A stretch of DNA of 64,000 nucleotides from DASRDB01 sp035652815 (GTDB lineage Bacteria; Chloroflexota; Ktedonobacteria; Ktedonobacterales; Ktedonobacteraceae). The position numbers and the translations under genes were made by a program. The DNA lies in NCBI GenBank assembly GCA_035652815.1, contig DASRDB010000022.1, positions 372,001-436,000 of the forward strand. The letters run 5' to 3'. Of this stretch, positions 16,776 to 25,467 are shown one piece after another (the first letter of the stretch is position 1; each line of letters opens with the position of its first letter). The notes under the pieces were generated by a model. The model worked only from the letters and a program-made list of their open reading frames with translations, was not told the DNA's origin and searched no databases.

Positions 16776-17597
16776 TTACCCTTTGTACGTCAGCACTCGC
16801 CCCCACAGGCTCTTCGTTCCCCAGATACCAGCCCGCAAGCACTCAAGCTGCACGATTTGACTGTGATCGACAAACAGATTCACCTCAGCGCCGTAATTCT
16901 TGATATACCAGGCAAAGACCTCTGGATCAGCGGCCTCGAACATCACCTTTTCCAGACCCAACGCGCCAATGATCTTGGCCGCCGCGTCAGTCCGCCACGT
17001 CTTCACGTTTTCCGTGATGCCCTCGGACTCGATCATAATCATGTAGGCCCCTGCTTCCAGGAATCTCTTTGCCTGTCCAATCGCCCACTCCACATCTCTT
17101 GTGCCCTCCGATTCCAGTTCCTCGGCGGCGCTTGCCCCGCCCGCGCCAAACTGGATGCCGACCTCTGGCTTGGCTTTCAGCCCGGCTCTCTGTACCTTCT
17201 CCACCAGTCGCAGCCAGTCATCTGTCGGAATGGTGATGAAGCCGCTCGAGATTTCCAGAATGTCGAAACCCACATTGCGACACTCCTCAATGTAGCGGTT
17301 CACCACTTCTGGTCCCAGCGTCAGCACATGCTCGATAAAGCCGCCGGTAGAGACCAGCACGTTATGGCGATGGGCCACATCAATGATCTCTTTCAGCGCC
17401 TGCTCTGGCATCAGGGTAAACGAGCCGCCCGCGAATTTCAACGAGTCTACGTACTCGCCCATTGTTTCCAGCACGTCCTCCAGGTAGCGTTTCCCCATTG
17501 GCGTATAGTAGGGGCCGCGAATCTCGGTAATCCCTCGCGTGCGAGGCTTGCCCTCGCGCTCGTTCATGCGAATAAATGGAAATGCTCGTTCGCTCAT
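16776..17597 (-). CDS. Phosphosulfolactate synthase-like (ComA family)
   Basis: A 273-residue TIM-barrel protein of the ComA/PF02679 family. Signatures: KPRTRGITEIRGPYY, YVDSLKFAGGSFTLMPEQ, STGGFIEHVL, LEISSGFITIP, KPEVGIQFGAGG and IMIESEGITENVKTWR. Archaeal ComA adds sulfite to phosphoenolpyruvate at the start of coenzyme M biosynthesis; relatives in Bacillus and plants (HSA32) have other or unproven roles. No other coenzyme M genes are seen, so the reaction in this organism is open. It starts 22 bases after the MmgE/PrpD gene on the same strand, so the two form an operon divergent from a LysR regulator. Confidence 0.85.
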   Translation of the reverse strand: MSERAFPFIRMNEREGKPRTRGITEIRGPYYTPMGKRYLEDVLETMGEYVDSLKFAGGSFTLMPEQALKEIIDVAHRHNVLVSTGGFIEHVLTLGPEVVNRYIEECRNVGFDILEISSGFITIPTDDWLRLVEKVQRAGLKAKPEVGIQFGAGGASAAEELESEGTRDVEWAIGQAKRFLEAGAYMIMIESEGITENVKTWRTDAAAKIIGALGLEKVMFEAADPEVFAWYIKNYGAEVNLFVDHSQIVQLECLRAGIWGTKSLWGRVLTYKG

Positions 17598-17619
17598 AGT
17601 TCTTTTTTCCTTTCTCCGT

Positions 17620-18993
17620 TTAATGGACGGTCAAGTTTTCTCCACGCAATAAAGCGGTCAACTGCTCTACTTCTTTTGTTTCCACGCTCGCCACCGTCTC
17701 TACAATGGCTGTACACTGGTCTGTGGAAGTGTAGGAAGTTGCAAGACGCTCAAATTTGGCAACTGCCTGCTTCCATGACATCGGGCGCGTGTAGAACCCC
17801 TCGTAGTCCTGCTTCTCAACGGAAAGCTGGCGACCATCCTTGAGCGTGATTTGCACGCGGCAGGGCATTTCAGCAGGAAAGCGGTTGCTGAATTCCTCGT
17901 TGGGCCGGATCGTCACCTTGCGCAGAAGGCTTTGTACATCCTCGCTTACAATACGTTCTGGCGCGTATTGCGCGGGCGAAACATCGCCATCCAGCAGCGC
18001 TACCGCTACCATGTAGGGCAGGCTGTGATCCGCCTCTTCCTTCGTGCGCACCTGCTGCTTGTCGCCCTCTTCGCCACCACCGATGATGTGATAGGCGACA
18101 TCAAAAATGTCGATCTGAATGTCCTGGATGTCTTCCGGGCGTATATGCTCAGAGGAGCGCAGTTCCAAAATGCCTTCAAGCGCCGATTGTGAATGAAACT
18201 CCGCGTTATACTTCTTCACGCTGGTGCGTCTCACCGCCTCCAGGTTCTCTTTGCTCCAATCGAGGTCGAAATGCCCGGTAATAGCGTCCATCAAGCCTTT
18301 GTTGCCCTCAAAGACCTCCTGGGGGCCAGTGATACCGCGCATGGCGAGAAATGCTGCATGGGTAGCGCCAAATGCCGTGTTGGGGAAAGCCAGCCCTTTC
18401 CAGTGCGAGAGGCTACCTGTGCGCGTAACCCGCAAGGCATTGTTGGCTGTCCCGCTTATAGCGACAGCATTGGCGATACCCTGCTCATCCAACCCGAGCG
18501 CCTTCGCCACGCCAGTCGCTACCGAATAGGCTCCCTGTACCGTATGATCGAAGCCTTTCGCTCGCACTGGCGCGACATCCGAAAGGCGACACTGCACCTG
18601 GTAGGCAAGCGCCAGCGCGGTCAGAAAATCCTTGCCGTTCCTGTGGGCATATTCGCTGGCTGCAAGCACCGCTCCCAGGTTGTCGCTTGGATGGCAGGTC
18701 TCCTTTTTGGCGAGGTAGCTGTCGTTATAGTCCAGGTAGCGTACCAGCGCCGAGTTGTAAAAGGCCGCCCGGTCGGGAGCCGTTTTCCCGCCGCCAATCA
18801 GCGATACCAGTGGTCTACCGCCAAAGTCTTCCAATTGCGCCCGCACCATCCGAATCGGTGGCCCCTCAAGCGCGCCGAAAGCGCAGCCGAGCGCATCTAA
18901 GATACGAATCTTGAGCTGCTGCACTGCTTCCTCAGAAAGGTCTTCATAGCGTGCCTGCACAGCAAACTTTGCCAGTTGTTCAACCTGTGTCAT
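17620..18993 (-). CDS. MmgE/PrpD family dehydratase or isomerase
   Basis: A 457-residue cytosolic protein of the MmgE/PrpD family, whose members include 2-methylcitrate dehydratase, cis-aconitate decarboxylase and other hydroxyacid lyases. Signatures: KIRILDALGCAFGALEG, ALVRYLDYNDSYLAKKETCHPSDNLGAVLAASEY, GLAFPNTAFGATHAAFLA, and KKYNAEFHSQSALEG. No 2-methylcitrate synthase or lyase is adjacent, so a methylcitrate-cycle role is not supported here. It is first in an operon with the phosphosulfolactate synthase-like gene. Start ATG with a strong AAAGGAGGA site. Confidence 0.88.
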   Translation of the reverse strand: MTQVEQLAKFAVQARYEDLSEEAVQQLKIRILDALGCAFGALEGPPIRMVRAQLEDFGGRPLVSLIGGGKTAPDRAAFYNSALVRYLDYNDSYLAKKETCHPSDNLGAVLAASEYAHRNGKDFLTALALAYQVQCRLSDVAPVRAKGFDHTVQGAYSVATGVAKALGLDEQGIANAVAISGTANNALRVTRTGSLSHWKGLAFPNTAFGATHAAFLAMRGITGPQEVFEGNKGLMDAITGHFDLDWSKENLEAVRRTSVKKYNAEFHSQSALEGILELRSSEHIRPEDIQDIQIDIFDVAYHIIGGGEEGDKQQVRTKEEADHSLPYMVAVALLDGDVSPAQYAPERIVSEDVQSLLRKVTIRPNEEFSNRFPAEMPCRVQITLKDGRQLSVEKQDYEGFYTRPMSWKQAVAKFERLATSYTSTDQCTAIVETVASVETKEVEQLTALLRGENLTVH

Positions 18994-19076
18994 ATCGTTC
19001 CTCCTTTAGAACTTGTCCTTACCAACAAGTATAAGCGTGAAAAGTTGATGCGTCCAACACCTGTTTGATATACTAC

Positions 19077-19095
19077 TGATCTCAAAACGAGATCA
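19077..19095. promoter_or_regulatory. LysR-type operator between prpD-like and lysR genes
   Basis: A perfect inverted repeat, TGATCTC-AAAAC-GAGATCA, in the 119-base divergent intergenic region, 17 bases before the lysR start. It contains ATC-N9-GAT, the classic LysR recognition-site form, and so is the likely autoregulatory/activation site. Confidence 0.7.
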
Positions 19096-19112
19096 ATGAT
19101 AAGGAGCATAGC

Positions 19113-20033
19113 GTGGAATTTCACCAGCTTACCTACTTCCTGGCGGCGGCCCAGACGCAAAATTTTCGCAAAGCTGCCGAGATCTGCCTCGTTGCGCAAT
19201 CCGCCTTAAGCCGCCAGATCGCCCTGCTGGAAGATGAATTAGACGTCGCGCTTTTTACACGTGAGAAGAAACGGGTCCGTTTGACTCCCGCCGGTCAGGA
19301 GTTTGCGGTACATGTGAAGAATGCAATGCAGCAGTTGCAAGAGGGCCAGCAATTTCTCAGTGAGCTACGCATTGGGCAGCGAGGCACCATCTCTATCGGC
19401 TGCATCGAATCGCTGGCGACCGCTTTCCTGCCCACCCTTTTCGCTGCATTTCATCAACGCTATCCTCACGTGCGCCTGAAGGTGTGCGTCAATCATACAG
19501 ACGAGTTGATTACGCTGGTAGAACAGGGCGAGGTAGAGCTTGGCCTGATTCTTGACCCACATTTGCAATCCGAATTGCTGATTATCAAAGAGCTATTTCG
19601 CCAGCCTTTGCATTTGCTCATCTCAGCGCAACATCCCCTGGCCCGGAGCCATGCTCAAGATGTTACCCTGGAACACATCACGACAGAGCCGTTTTTGCTG
19701 CTTGATGAGACTTCTCGTATGGGCCAGATTACAAAAAGGATCTTCGCGCAGCGCGGGCTACCCTTACAACCGTTGATTGAAATCGAATCGGTCGAAGGAT
19801 TAAAGGAAATGGTAAAGCAGAACATCGGTGTAACCCTGACGCTCCCCGCCTTGATTCGCCCTTCGCAAATTGGCCGCGACCTGGTACTTGTGCCAATTCG
19901 TGACCTGTCGGACGAGTTCATTTTTGCTCTGGTCTATCGTCGTATCGGAGCCATTTCACGCGCCGCCCGGACTTTTATCAACGCTATTGTAGAGCAAACA
20001 TTGGCAACTCCCGATTCCAGCATCCCTGGATGA
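19113..20033 (+). CDS. LysR family transcriptional regulator
   Basis: A 306-residue LysR-type regulator. The N-terminal winged HTH is complete (MEFHQLTYFLAAAQTQNFRKAAEICLV region, SALSRQIALLEDELDVALFTR, VRLTPAGQEF). The effector-binding domain starts at about residue 90 (GTISIGCIESLATAFLP). The start is GTG at 19113 with AAGGAGC ahead. Divergent placement and the ATC-N9-GAT palindrome in between indicate control of the MmgE/PrpD-comA operon in response to a small acid, which cannot be named from sequence. Confidence 0.92.
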   Translation: MEFHQLTYFLAAAQTQNFRKAAEICLVAQSALSRQIALLEDELDVALFTREKKRVRLTPAGQEFAVHVKNAMQQLQEGQQFLSELRIGQRGTISIGCIESLATAFLPTLFAAFHQRYPHVRLKVCVNHTDELITLVEQGEVELGLILDPHLQSELLIIKELFRQPLHLLISAQHPLARSHAQDVTLEHITTEPFLLLDETSRMGQITKRIFAQRGLPLQPLIEIESVEGLKEMVKQNIGVTLTLPALIRPSQIGRDLVLVPIRDLSDEFIFALVYRRIGAISRAARTFINAIVEQTLATPDSSIPG

Positions 20034-20116
20034 TGAGGATGGTAGTTTTGCTGTTTCTATAGTATCATGCTGATTTGTAAGAGATGCGTTCTCCTAAAAA
20101 GAAGTAAGGAAAAGTT

Positions 20117-20659
20117 ATGCCCACATTTGTTTCACTGCTACGCGGCATCAACGTCGGCGGTAACAACAAGGTGCCGATGAACGAACTCAAGACCCTTTAC
20201 GCCTCTCTAGGCTTAAAGAACGTCGTCACCTACATTCAAAGCGGCAACGTGGTATGCAGCGCCGACGTTGAAGATATGGCGCAGGTTTCGCGGCAAATAG
20301 AGGATGCCTTTGCGCAAAAATTCGGCTTTCGCGTCAATACTATAGTGCGCACGAAAGATGAGCTAGAAGCGATTATTGCCAACAACCCTTTTCAGAACCA
20401 ACCAGAGAAGGAGTCTAAATGGGTACTTGTGTTGTTCCTGGCAAGTCGCCCAGAGAAAACTTCCCTGGAAGACCTCCAGAAAGCATATAGCGGCCCTGAA
20501 GAATACTATCTCATCGGCCAGGAGTTGTACATCTACTATCCCGAAGGCATGGGACGTTCCAAGTTCACATTGCCCTTGATCGAGAAAAAGCTGAAGACCA
20601 GTGGCACAGGACGGAACTGGAATACTGTCCTGCAATTGCAGAAAATGATGCAGAGCTAA
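20117..20659 (+). CDS. DUF1697 family protein
   Basis: A 180-residue protein of the DUF1697 family, recognised by its N-terminus FVSLLRGINVGGNNKVPMNEL, then LKNVVTYIQSGNVV, and the late block GTGRNWNTVLQL. Function is unknown in the family; it is soluble with no signal peptide. Start ATG with AAGGAAAAG upstream. It is convergent with nrdJ across a terminator. Confidence 0.9.
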   Translation: MPTFVSLLRGINVGGNNKVPMNELKTLYASLGLKNVVTYIQSGNVVCSADVEDMAQVSRQIEDAFAQKFGFRVNTIVRTKDELEAIIANNPFQNQPEKESKWVLVLFLASRPEKTSLEDLQKAYSGPEEYYLIGQELYIYYPEGMGRSKFTLPLIEKKLKTSGTGRNWNTVLQLQKMMQS

Positions 20660-20695
20660 TCCAGCCCAAATTAGGTATTCCTACTCAAAAGAAAT

Positions 20696-20730
20696 GTTGG
20701 GGAAACCAGCTATACCCGTGTTTCCCCAAC
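20696..20730. terminator. Terminator between DUF1697 gene and nrdJ
   Basis: Perfect 11-bp arms, GTTGGGGAAAC (20696-20706) and its complement (20720-20730), between two convergent genes. The T-tract is weak. Confidence 0.6.
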
Positions 20731-20767
20731 TTGTGTGAAGGACAATGAGAAAGGCTTTAAGCCGAAC

Positions 20768-23647
20768 TTAGCACTCGCTATGCCCGCAGCTATAGCACTT
20801 GCGGCATCCCTCTTCGTAGACCATCGTGTTGCAGCCGCATTGTGGGCAAAGATTGCCCGTGACGCTTAGATGGCTCAGGCTCAAGAGGCTCGCAGATTTG
20901 GCTTCGACCTGGCTGCCGTTGCCGTTTTCCGTGTGATGCCCATTGGTCTGCGGCGTTTCCTCGGCCTTCTCTGCCGATTGCTGCTGAGCAGTCTCAATGT
21001 GCATCTCAAGCGCCTTTGCCACCGCATCAGGCAATGAACGTACCTGCTGCGAGCCGAAGCCGACGGAGCGGCTGCCGCCGATACCGCGCAGTTGCTCGGC
21101 AATCTCCCGCGCCCGGTCGGTTTGCGAGAGCGGGCTGAGAATGCGCAGGTTGAGCGAGATCAGGCGACCCAGCGCCTCGGCCAGCGCTGCGATGTCGCTA
21201 CCGGCCTTACCGACGTTGACGAACACTTCCAACGGCCCGTGATCGTCGCTGTTGATGGTCACATTGATCTTGCCTTCTGGCGCGCTCACCTGTCGCGTGT
21301 AACCATATACGACGGGCGGGCGTGGCTTGACGCCATCCTGTATCGAGGTGACAGGCACCATCAATGTTTGTTGCTGTTCCTGCTGGCTCTGTTCCTGCTG
21401 CTCCGGTTTCTTCTCCTCGATATGCGAGAGAACACCCACGCGAGAGCCATCGCGCATGTACGTGATGCCTTTGCAGCCGAGTTCGTAGGCCAGTCGATAG
21501 AGCGTCTGCACGTCCTCGACGGTATGGCTGTTGGGCGCGTTCACCGTCTTGCTGATGCTGGAGTCGGTGTACTTCTGGATGGTTGCCTGCACTCGCACAT
21601 GCTCTTCCGGCGTCAGGTCATTGGCCGCCACGAAGTAGGAAGGCGTCGGCTCGTTGGGATGCTCATCGCGCCATGCCTGCAACAGCGGGTGATAGAGTAT
21701 ATGCTCCCCAGTGCGATCACGCCGCACCATCGCGAAGTCATACACCGGCTCTATACCCGAACTGACGCCCGCGAACAGGCTGGTCGTCCCCGTCGGAGCC
21801 TGTGTAAGCAAGACCGCGTTACGTATGCCCTGCTTCTTGATCTTCTCCTGGATATGCTTGGGCAGGCGCTTTATAAAGGCTCCCTGCATATACTTATCAC
21901 GTTCAAAGCGCGGGAACGACCCCTTCTCAACTGCGATATCCGACGAAGCCTCGTAAGCCGCGTCACGAATGGTTGTATAGATGCGCTCGATCACTTCGAG
22001 CGACTCAGGGCTGCCATACGCGATCTTCATCTTGAGTAGCGCGTCCGCCAGCCCCATCGTGCCAAGTCCGGTACGCCGCGTCCCAAGCTGCGCCACGCGA
22101 TTCTCTTCAATGAAGTACTCGTTAGCGTCGATCACATTATCCAGGAAGCGCATCGCCACCTTACTGATCTCCGCCAACCGCTCGTAATCCATCTTCCCAT
22201 TCTTGACGAACGCCGAGAGGTTGAGAGCGCCGAGGTTGCAGACGCCGAAAGGTGGAAGCCCCTGCTCTCCACATGGATTTACACACCGTATATCCTCGTA
22301 GTACCACGTGTTGGACAGCTTATTATAGCGATCCATGAACACCACGCCGGGTTCGGCAGACTCCCAGGCCGACTTACAAATCAAATCCCAGAGGTGACGG
22401 GCGCGGATGGTTTTCTTGACCTCGCCTTGCCAGACCAGGTTCCAATCGGCGTCGTTTTTGACGGCTTCCATGAAGGCGTCGGAAACGCAGACGGAGAGGT
22501 TGGCATGTTCGATACGGCCTTCGACGCGCTTCACGGTGATGAACTCTTCAATGTCGGGATGGTTGTCGTCGAGCATGAGCATAAGAGCTCCCCTCCGGGA
22601 TCCGCCCTGCTGAATCACGTCGCCCGTTGCCACCGAATATAGTTGCGCCCAGGAACAGGGACCAGAAGCCGTACCATTGACGGTGCGAATGTACGAGCCA
22701 CGCGGGCGCAGCGTCGAGAGATTGATGCCTACTCCGCCGCCACGCGCCATGATCTCGGTCATCAGCTTGAGGTTGTCGAGGATGCCCTGGCGGCTATCTT
22801 CAGGGGAAGGTATTACGTAGCAATTTGAGACGACTACTCCGGCTGAAATGAACGAGTGATCTTCCTCAACCTCGATATCCAGCACAGTACCTGTATACTC
22901 TTCAACGGCAATTTCATTGATGCGCACCCATTTGAGGCCATTGTATTCAAAGGCATGTTCAACTGCTTGAGTGTTGGAGAAGCGTTCTTCCTCGTCGTAA
23001 TAAACGATAGCCACGTAGTCTTCAGGTTTAATCTCTTTCGCCGGAATCCAATCTGGCTCGTGTTGCAAACGGAGTCCATCACGCGACTTATGGCGATTCA
23101 CCCATTCCGAGCGGATGACGTATACTTTATGGTCGCCTGTGAGGCGCAGGTCGTCGTAGCCCAACTTCTTAGGACGGATGATATAGAGTGTTTCTTCCGT
23201 CTCGCGCTCAAATTTATGCAGTACTGGGCGCAGGCGATTGCGATGCGTTACGACCAGGTCGCCGATCTTGATTTCGGAAATAGGGCGATACCCATTTGCC
23301 GTCAGCACTTCCTGGTCGGGTGGCATGCAGTTATAGTATGTTACCTGATGTCCCGAACCTGCGCCCGCCAGAATGCGACCACCAGGAACGAACTGGAAGT
23401 TGTTGAGTGCTTCGTAGAAACGCTGCTGCCAGTGCGTCTGCAACTCTTCAGTCTTTTCGACGACGGCGATGCCACGGGCTACGCGCGCCCAAAGTTGCTC
23501 AGGATAGAATTCGAGCGGATGCCCATTCGCGTCTTTGAGCGAATAGCGGTCCATGAAAACTTTTTGGCGAATGCCCTCAAGTCTGGTCATATTATGGGCG
23601 TCAACTGGCTGCTGAGAGGCTGCCGTGGACTTCTGTTGTTCCGACAT
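20768..23647 (-). CDS. nrdJ: Adenosylcobalamin-dependent ribonucleotide reductase with intein
   Basis: A class II ribonucleotide reductase, reducing ribonucleotides with B12. The primary product is 959 residues; removing the 169-residue intein leaves 790. Extein motifs: FVPGGRILAGAGSG before the intein, the redox Cys in CYVIPSPEDS right after it, then NPCGEQGLPPFGVCNLGALN with the thiyl and second redox Cys, and TAPTG-type loop LTQAPTGTTSLFAGVSSGIEP. The C-terminus has a zinc-ribbon/redox tail (CPQCGCNTM ... CRKCYSCGHSEC). The ATG at 23645-23647 has AAGGAG 9 bases ahead; the frame is open six codons further, from a GTG overlapping that site. Promoter and NrdR boxes lie upstream. Confidence 0.96.
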   Translation of the reverse strand: MSEQQKSTAASQQPVDAHNMTRLEGIRQKVFMDRYSLKDANGHPLEFYPEQLWARVARGIAVVEKTEELQTHWQQRFYEALNNFQFVPGGRILAGAGSGHQVTYYNCMPPDQEVLTANGYRPISEIKIGDLVVTHRNRLRPVLHKFERETEETLYIIRPKKLGYDDLRLTGDHKVYVIRSEWVNRHKSRDGLRLQHEPDWIPAKEIKPEDYVAIVYYDEEERFSNTQAVEHAFEYNGLKWVRINEIAVEEYTGTVLDIEVEEDHSFISAGVVVSNCYVIPSPEDSRQGILDNLKLMTEIMARGGGVGINLSTLRPRGSYIRTVNGTASGPCSWAQLYSVATGDVIQQGGSRRGALMLMLDDNHPDIEEFITVKRVEGRIEHANLSVCVSDAFMEAVKNDADWNLVWQGEVKKTIRARHLWDLICKSAWESAEPGVVFMDRYNKLSNTWYYEDIRCVNPCGEQGLPPFGVCNLGALNLSAFVKNGKMDYERLAEISKVAMRFLDNVIDANEYFIEENRVAQLGTRRTGLGTMGLADALLKMKIAYGSPESLEVIERIYTTIRDAAYEASSDIAVEKGSFPRFERDKYMQGAFIKRLPKHIQEKIKKQGIRNAVLLTQAPTGTTSLFAGVSSGIEPVYDFAMVRRDRTGEHILYHPLLQAWRDEHPNEPTPSYFVAANDLTPEEHVRVQATIQKYTDSSISKTVNAPNSHTVEDVQTLYRLAYELGCKGITYMRDGSRVGVLSHIEEKKPEQQEQSQQEQQQTLMVPVTSIQDGVKPRPPVVYGYTRQVSAPEGKINVTINSDDHGPLEVFVNVGKAGSDIAALAEALGRLISLNLRILSPLSQTDRAREIAEQLRGIGGSRSVGFGSQQVRSLPDAVAKALEMHIETAQQQSAEKAEETPQTNGHHTENGNGSQVEAKSASLLSLSHLSVTGNLCPQCGCNTMVYEEGCRKCYSCGHSEC
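22823..23329 (-). other. Mini-intein in NrdJ
   Basis: Residues 107-275 of NrdJ (169 aa). Block A starts at Cys1 (CMPPDQEVLTANGYRP, then KIGDLVVTH). Block B is LTGDHKVYV with the T-x-x-H pattern. Blocks F and G are VLDIEVEEDHSFISAG and VVVSN followed by Cys+1 of the extein. No LAGLIDADG or HNH endonuclease is present, so it is a splicing-only mini-intein. The penultimate residue is Ser instead of the usual His. The insertion point is directly before the catalytic redox Cys, so splicing is required for enzyme activity. The extein junction reads VTYYN / CYVIPSP. Confidence 0.92.
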
Positions 23648-23746
23648 GAACAAAGGCTCCTTCACTACTCGTTTTATACACCAGGAGCAACAGGGCCGGC
23701 ATGTTGCAGGTGCATGTCTTTAGTGATATTTGGATATCCGCAAGAA

Positions 23747-23775
23747 AGTATACCCGTAAATATTCAGATTTGCAA
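23747..23775 (-). promoter_or_regulatory. nrdJ promoter
   Basis: On the minus strand: TTGCAA, a 17-base spacer, TATACT. The -10 hexamer (23747-23752) is 100 bases before the nrdJ start, leaving a leader of about 90 bases. Confidence 0.7.
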
Positions 23776-23783
23776 GGGTTTTG

Positions 23784-23830
23784 GCACAATATATTGTTGC
23801 ATTTTGGAACATGGACACAATATATTGATT
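23784..23830 (-). promoter_or_regulatory. Tandem NrdR boxes
   Basis: Two near-identical 16-mers with the core CACAATATATTG at 23784-23799 and 23815-23830, matching the NrdR consensus ACAC-W-ATAT-M-TW-GTGT. Their spacing is 31 bases, three helical turns, as is usual for NrdR pairs, and they lie just upstream of the -35 element of nrdJ. NrdR would repress nrdJ when dATP is high. Confidence 0.82.
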
Positions 23831-23893
23831 GACAAACGTTTATGTGTTTTTTTACCTCTTCCTGATTGCACGCTATGAAAAAGCCTTTCTCCT

Positions 23894-23977
23894 GTCATCT
23901 TGAGCGCAGCGAAGGGTCTCGTGCCTGCCGTGTCGAGCCAGTGGGGGCCTCAGATCCTTCGCTGCGCTCAAGATGAC
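23894..23977. repeat. Intergenic palindromic repeat, family 2 copy A
   Basis: Perfect 22-bp inverted arms (23894-23915 and 23956-23977), left arm beginning GTCATCTTGAGCGCAGCG, with a 40-base GC-rich middle. The same arm sequence with two or three changes recurs at 28060-28149. It lies between nrdJ and cinA and carries no frame. Confidence 0.8.
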
Positions 23978-24091
23978 ATCAGGAGGCAAGTTTGGATTGG
24001 CATACTATCAGACGTGATATGATATGAAGACCAAGAACAACATATCGTGCCGCGAAGAGTCCATTCGAGCCTGACGCGGCCTGGAGGAAGC

Positions 24092-25333
24092 ATGCGAGCT
24101 GAAATACTTTCTTGTGGCACAGAACTGCTGCTGGGCCATATTACAGATACTAATGCCACCTATCTTGCCCAGAGCCTGGCTGCTCAAGGAATTGATCTGT
24201 ATTTTGTTTCACAGGTGGGCGATAACCAGGGGCGCATTGTGGAAACGTTGCGCCGAGCCTGGGAGCGTTCAGAATTGATTATAATGACGGGTGGTCTTGG
24301 CCCGACCGAGGATGACCTGGCGCGTGAGTCGATCAGCGCGTTGCTGGGCGAGACGATGCAGGTAGACCGCAAACTCGAAGCTGATCTGCGGGCGATGTTT
24401 GCGACCCGCCGCTCCACAATGCCGGAGCGCAATATCAAGCAGGCTACATTGATTCCCTCGGCCCAGGCATTGCCGAATCCACTGGGAACGGCTCCGGGCT
24501 GGTGGGTGGAAAAAGAGGGGCGAATCATCGTTGCCATGCCCGGTGTGCCGCGCGAAATGTATCGCATGTGGGAAAAGGAGGTTATTCCTCGCCTCAGCAA
24601 GTATACAGGCGGACTGATTTTTACTCGTATCCTGCGTGTCTGGGGCCTGGGCGAGTCAGCAGTGGAAGAGCGCCTTGATCCCCTGTTGCATAATACCAAT
24701 CCTACGATCGCAACCTATGCGAAATCTGATGCGATTGATGTGCGCATTACAGCGAAGGCCGAGTCGCACGAACTGGCCGAGCAAATGGTGATGGGAATGG
24801 AGAAACAGGTACGCCAGATTCTGGGGCATCATATCTTTGGCGTGAATAAAGATACCTTGCAGGCTGTCGTAGGCAGGCACCTGTCAGAGCGTAACCAGTG
24901 GCTGGCGACGATGGAGTCGATGACGGGTGGATTGCTTGCCAGTGCCATGACCGATACCCCTGAGAGTTCCAAAAACTTTACGGGCGGTATTGTTTCCTAT
25001 AGTCCAGAAGTCAAGATGCAGATGGGGGTGCCGCGTGAGGTGATTGATAAGTATGGCGTTGTCAGTGAAGAGACGGCGCGGGCGATGGCACATGCTATTC
25101 GCGAATACTTTCATGCTGATTATGGGGTTGGCATTACGGGTGTGGCCGGGCCGGAAAAGCAGGAAGACAAGCCGGTGGGTACCGTATATATCGCTATCGA
25201 GGGGCCAGAAGGGTTTGTTACAGGCATGGGGCCGGGGTGGCGCGCCAGCCGCGAGGACAATAAGCGTCTGGCCGTACTTGCGGCGCTCAACCTGCTCAGG
25301 CTGCACCTGGAAGGGGTAAAGCGAGGGGAATAA
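24092..25333 (+). CDS. cinA: CinA-like nicotinamide-nucleotide amidase / competence-damage protein
   Basis: A 413-residue two-domain protein. The N-terminal molybdopterin-binding-like (COG1058) domain has AEILSCGTELLLGHITDTNATYL and TGGLGPTEDDLARES. The C-terminal deamidase-type domain (COG1546, from about residue 265) shows ESMTGGLLASAMTD, FTGGIVSYS and GITGVAGPE. CinA enzymes hydrolyse NMN or ADP-ribose in pyridine-nucleotide salvage. Start ATG at 24092 with GGAGGAAG 2 bases ahead; an in-frame GTG at 24047 lacks a ribosome site. Confidence 0.93.
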   Translation: MRAEILSCGTELLLGHITDTNATYLAQSLAAQGIDLYFVSQVGDNQGRIVETLRRAWERSELIIMTGGLGPTEDDLARESISALLGETMQVDRKLEADLRAMFATRRSTMPERNIKQATLIPSAQALPNPLGTAPGWWVEKEGRIIVAMPGVPREMYRMWEKEVIPRLSKYTGGLIFTRILRVWGLGESAVEERLDPLLHNTNPTIATYAKSDAIDVRITAKAESHELAEQMVMGMEKQVRQILGHHIFGVNKDTLQAVVGRHLSERNQWLATMESMTGGLLASAMTDTPESSKNFTGGIVSYSPEVKMQMGVPREVIDKYGVVSEETARAMAHAIREYFHADYGVGITGVAGPEKQEDKPVGTVYIAIEGPEGFVTGMGPGWRASREDNKRLAVLAALNLLRLHLEGVKRGE

Positions 25334-25467
25334 CGGGAGTTATCGGCTAGATAAACGTCCTGTACTTGCATGGCGAGCATGCGCATGCTATCATCTGCAT
25401 CGAAGCCGGACGAAAGGATAACAGGTTAGAATAGGCGCGCAACTCTTCTTTCCTGTGCGTGTTGCTT

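Noticed and set aside
16857..17843. 328-codon plus-strand frame across comA-like and prpD-like genes
   Set aside because: Antisense to two genes with clear family signatures; His/Gln-rich translation typical of a shadow frame.
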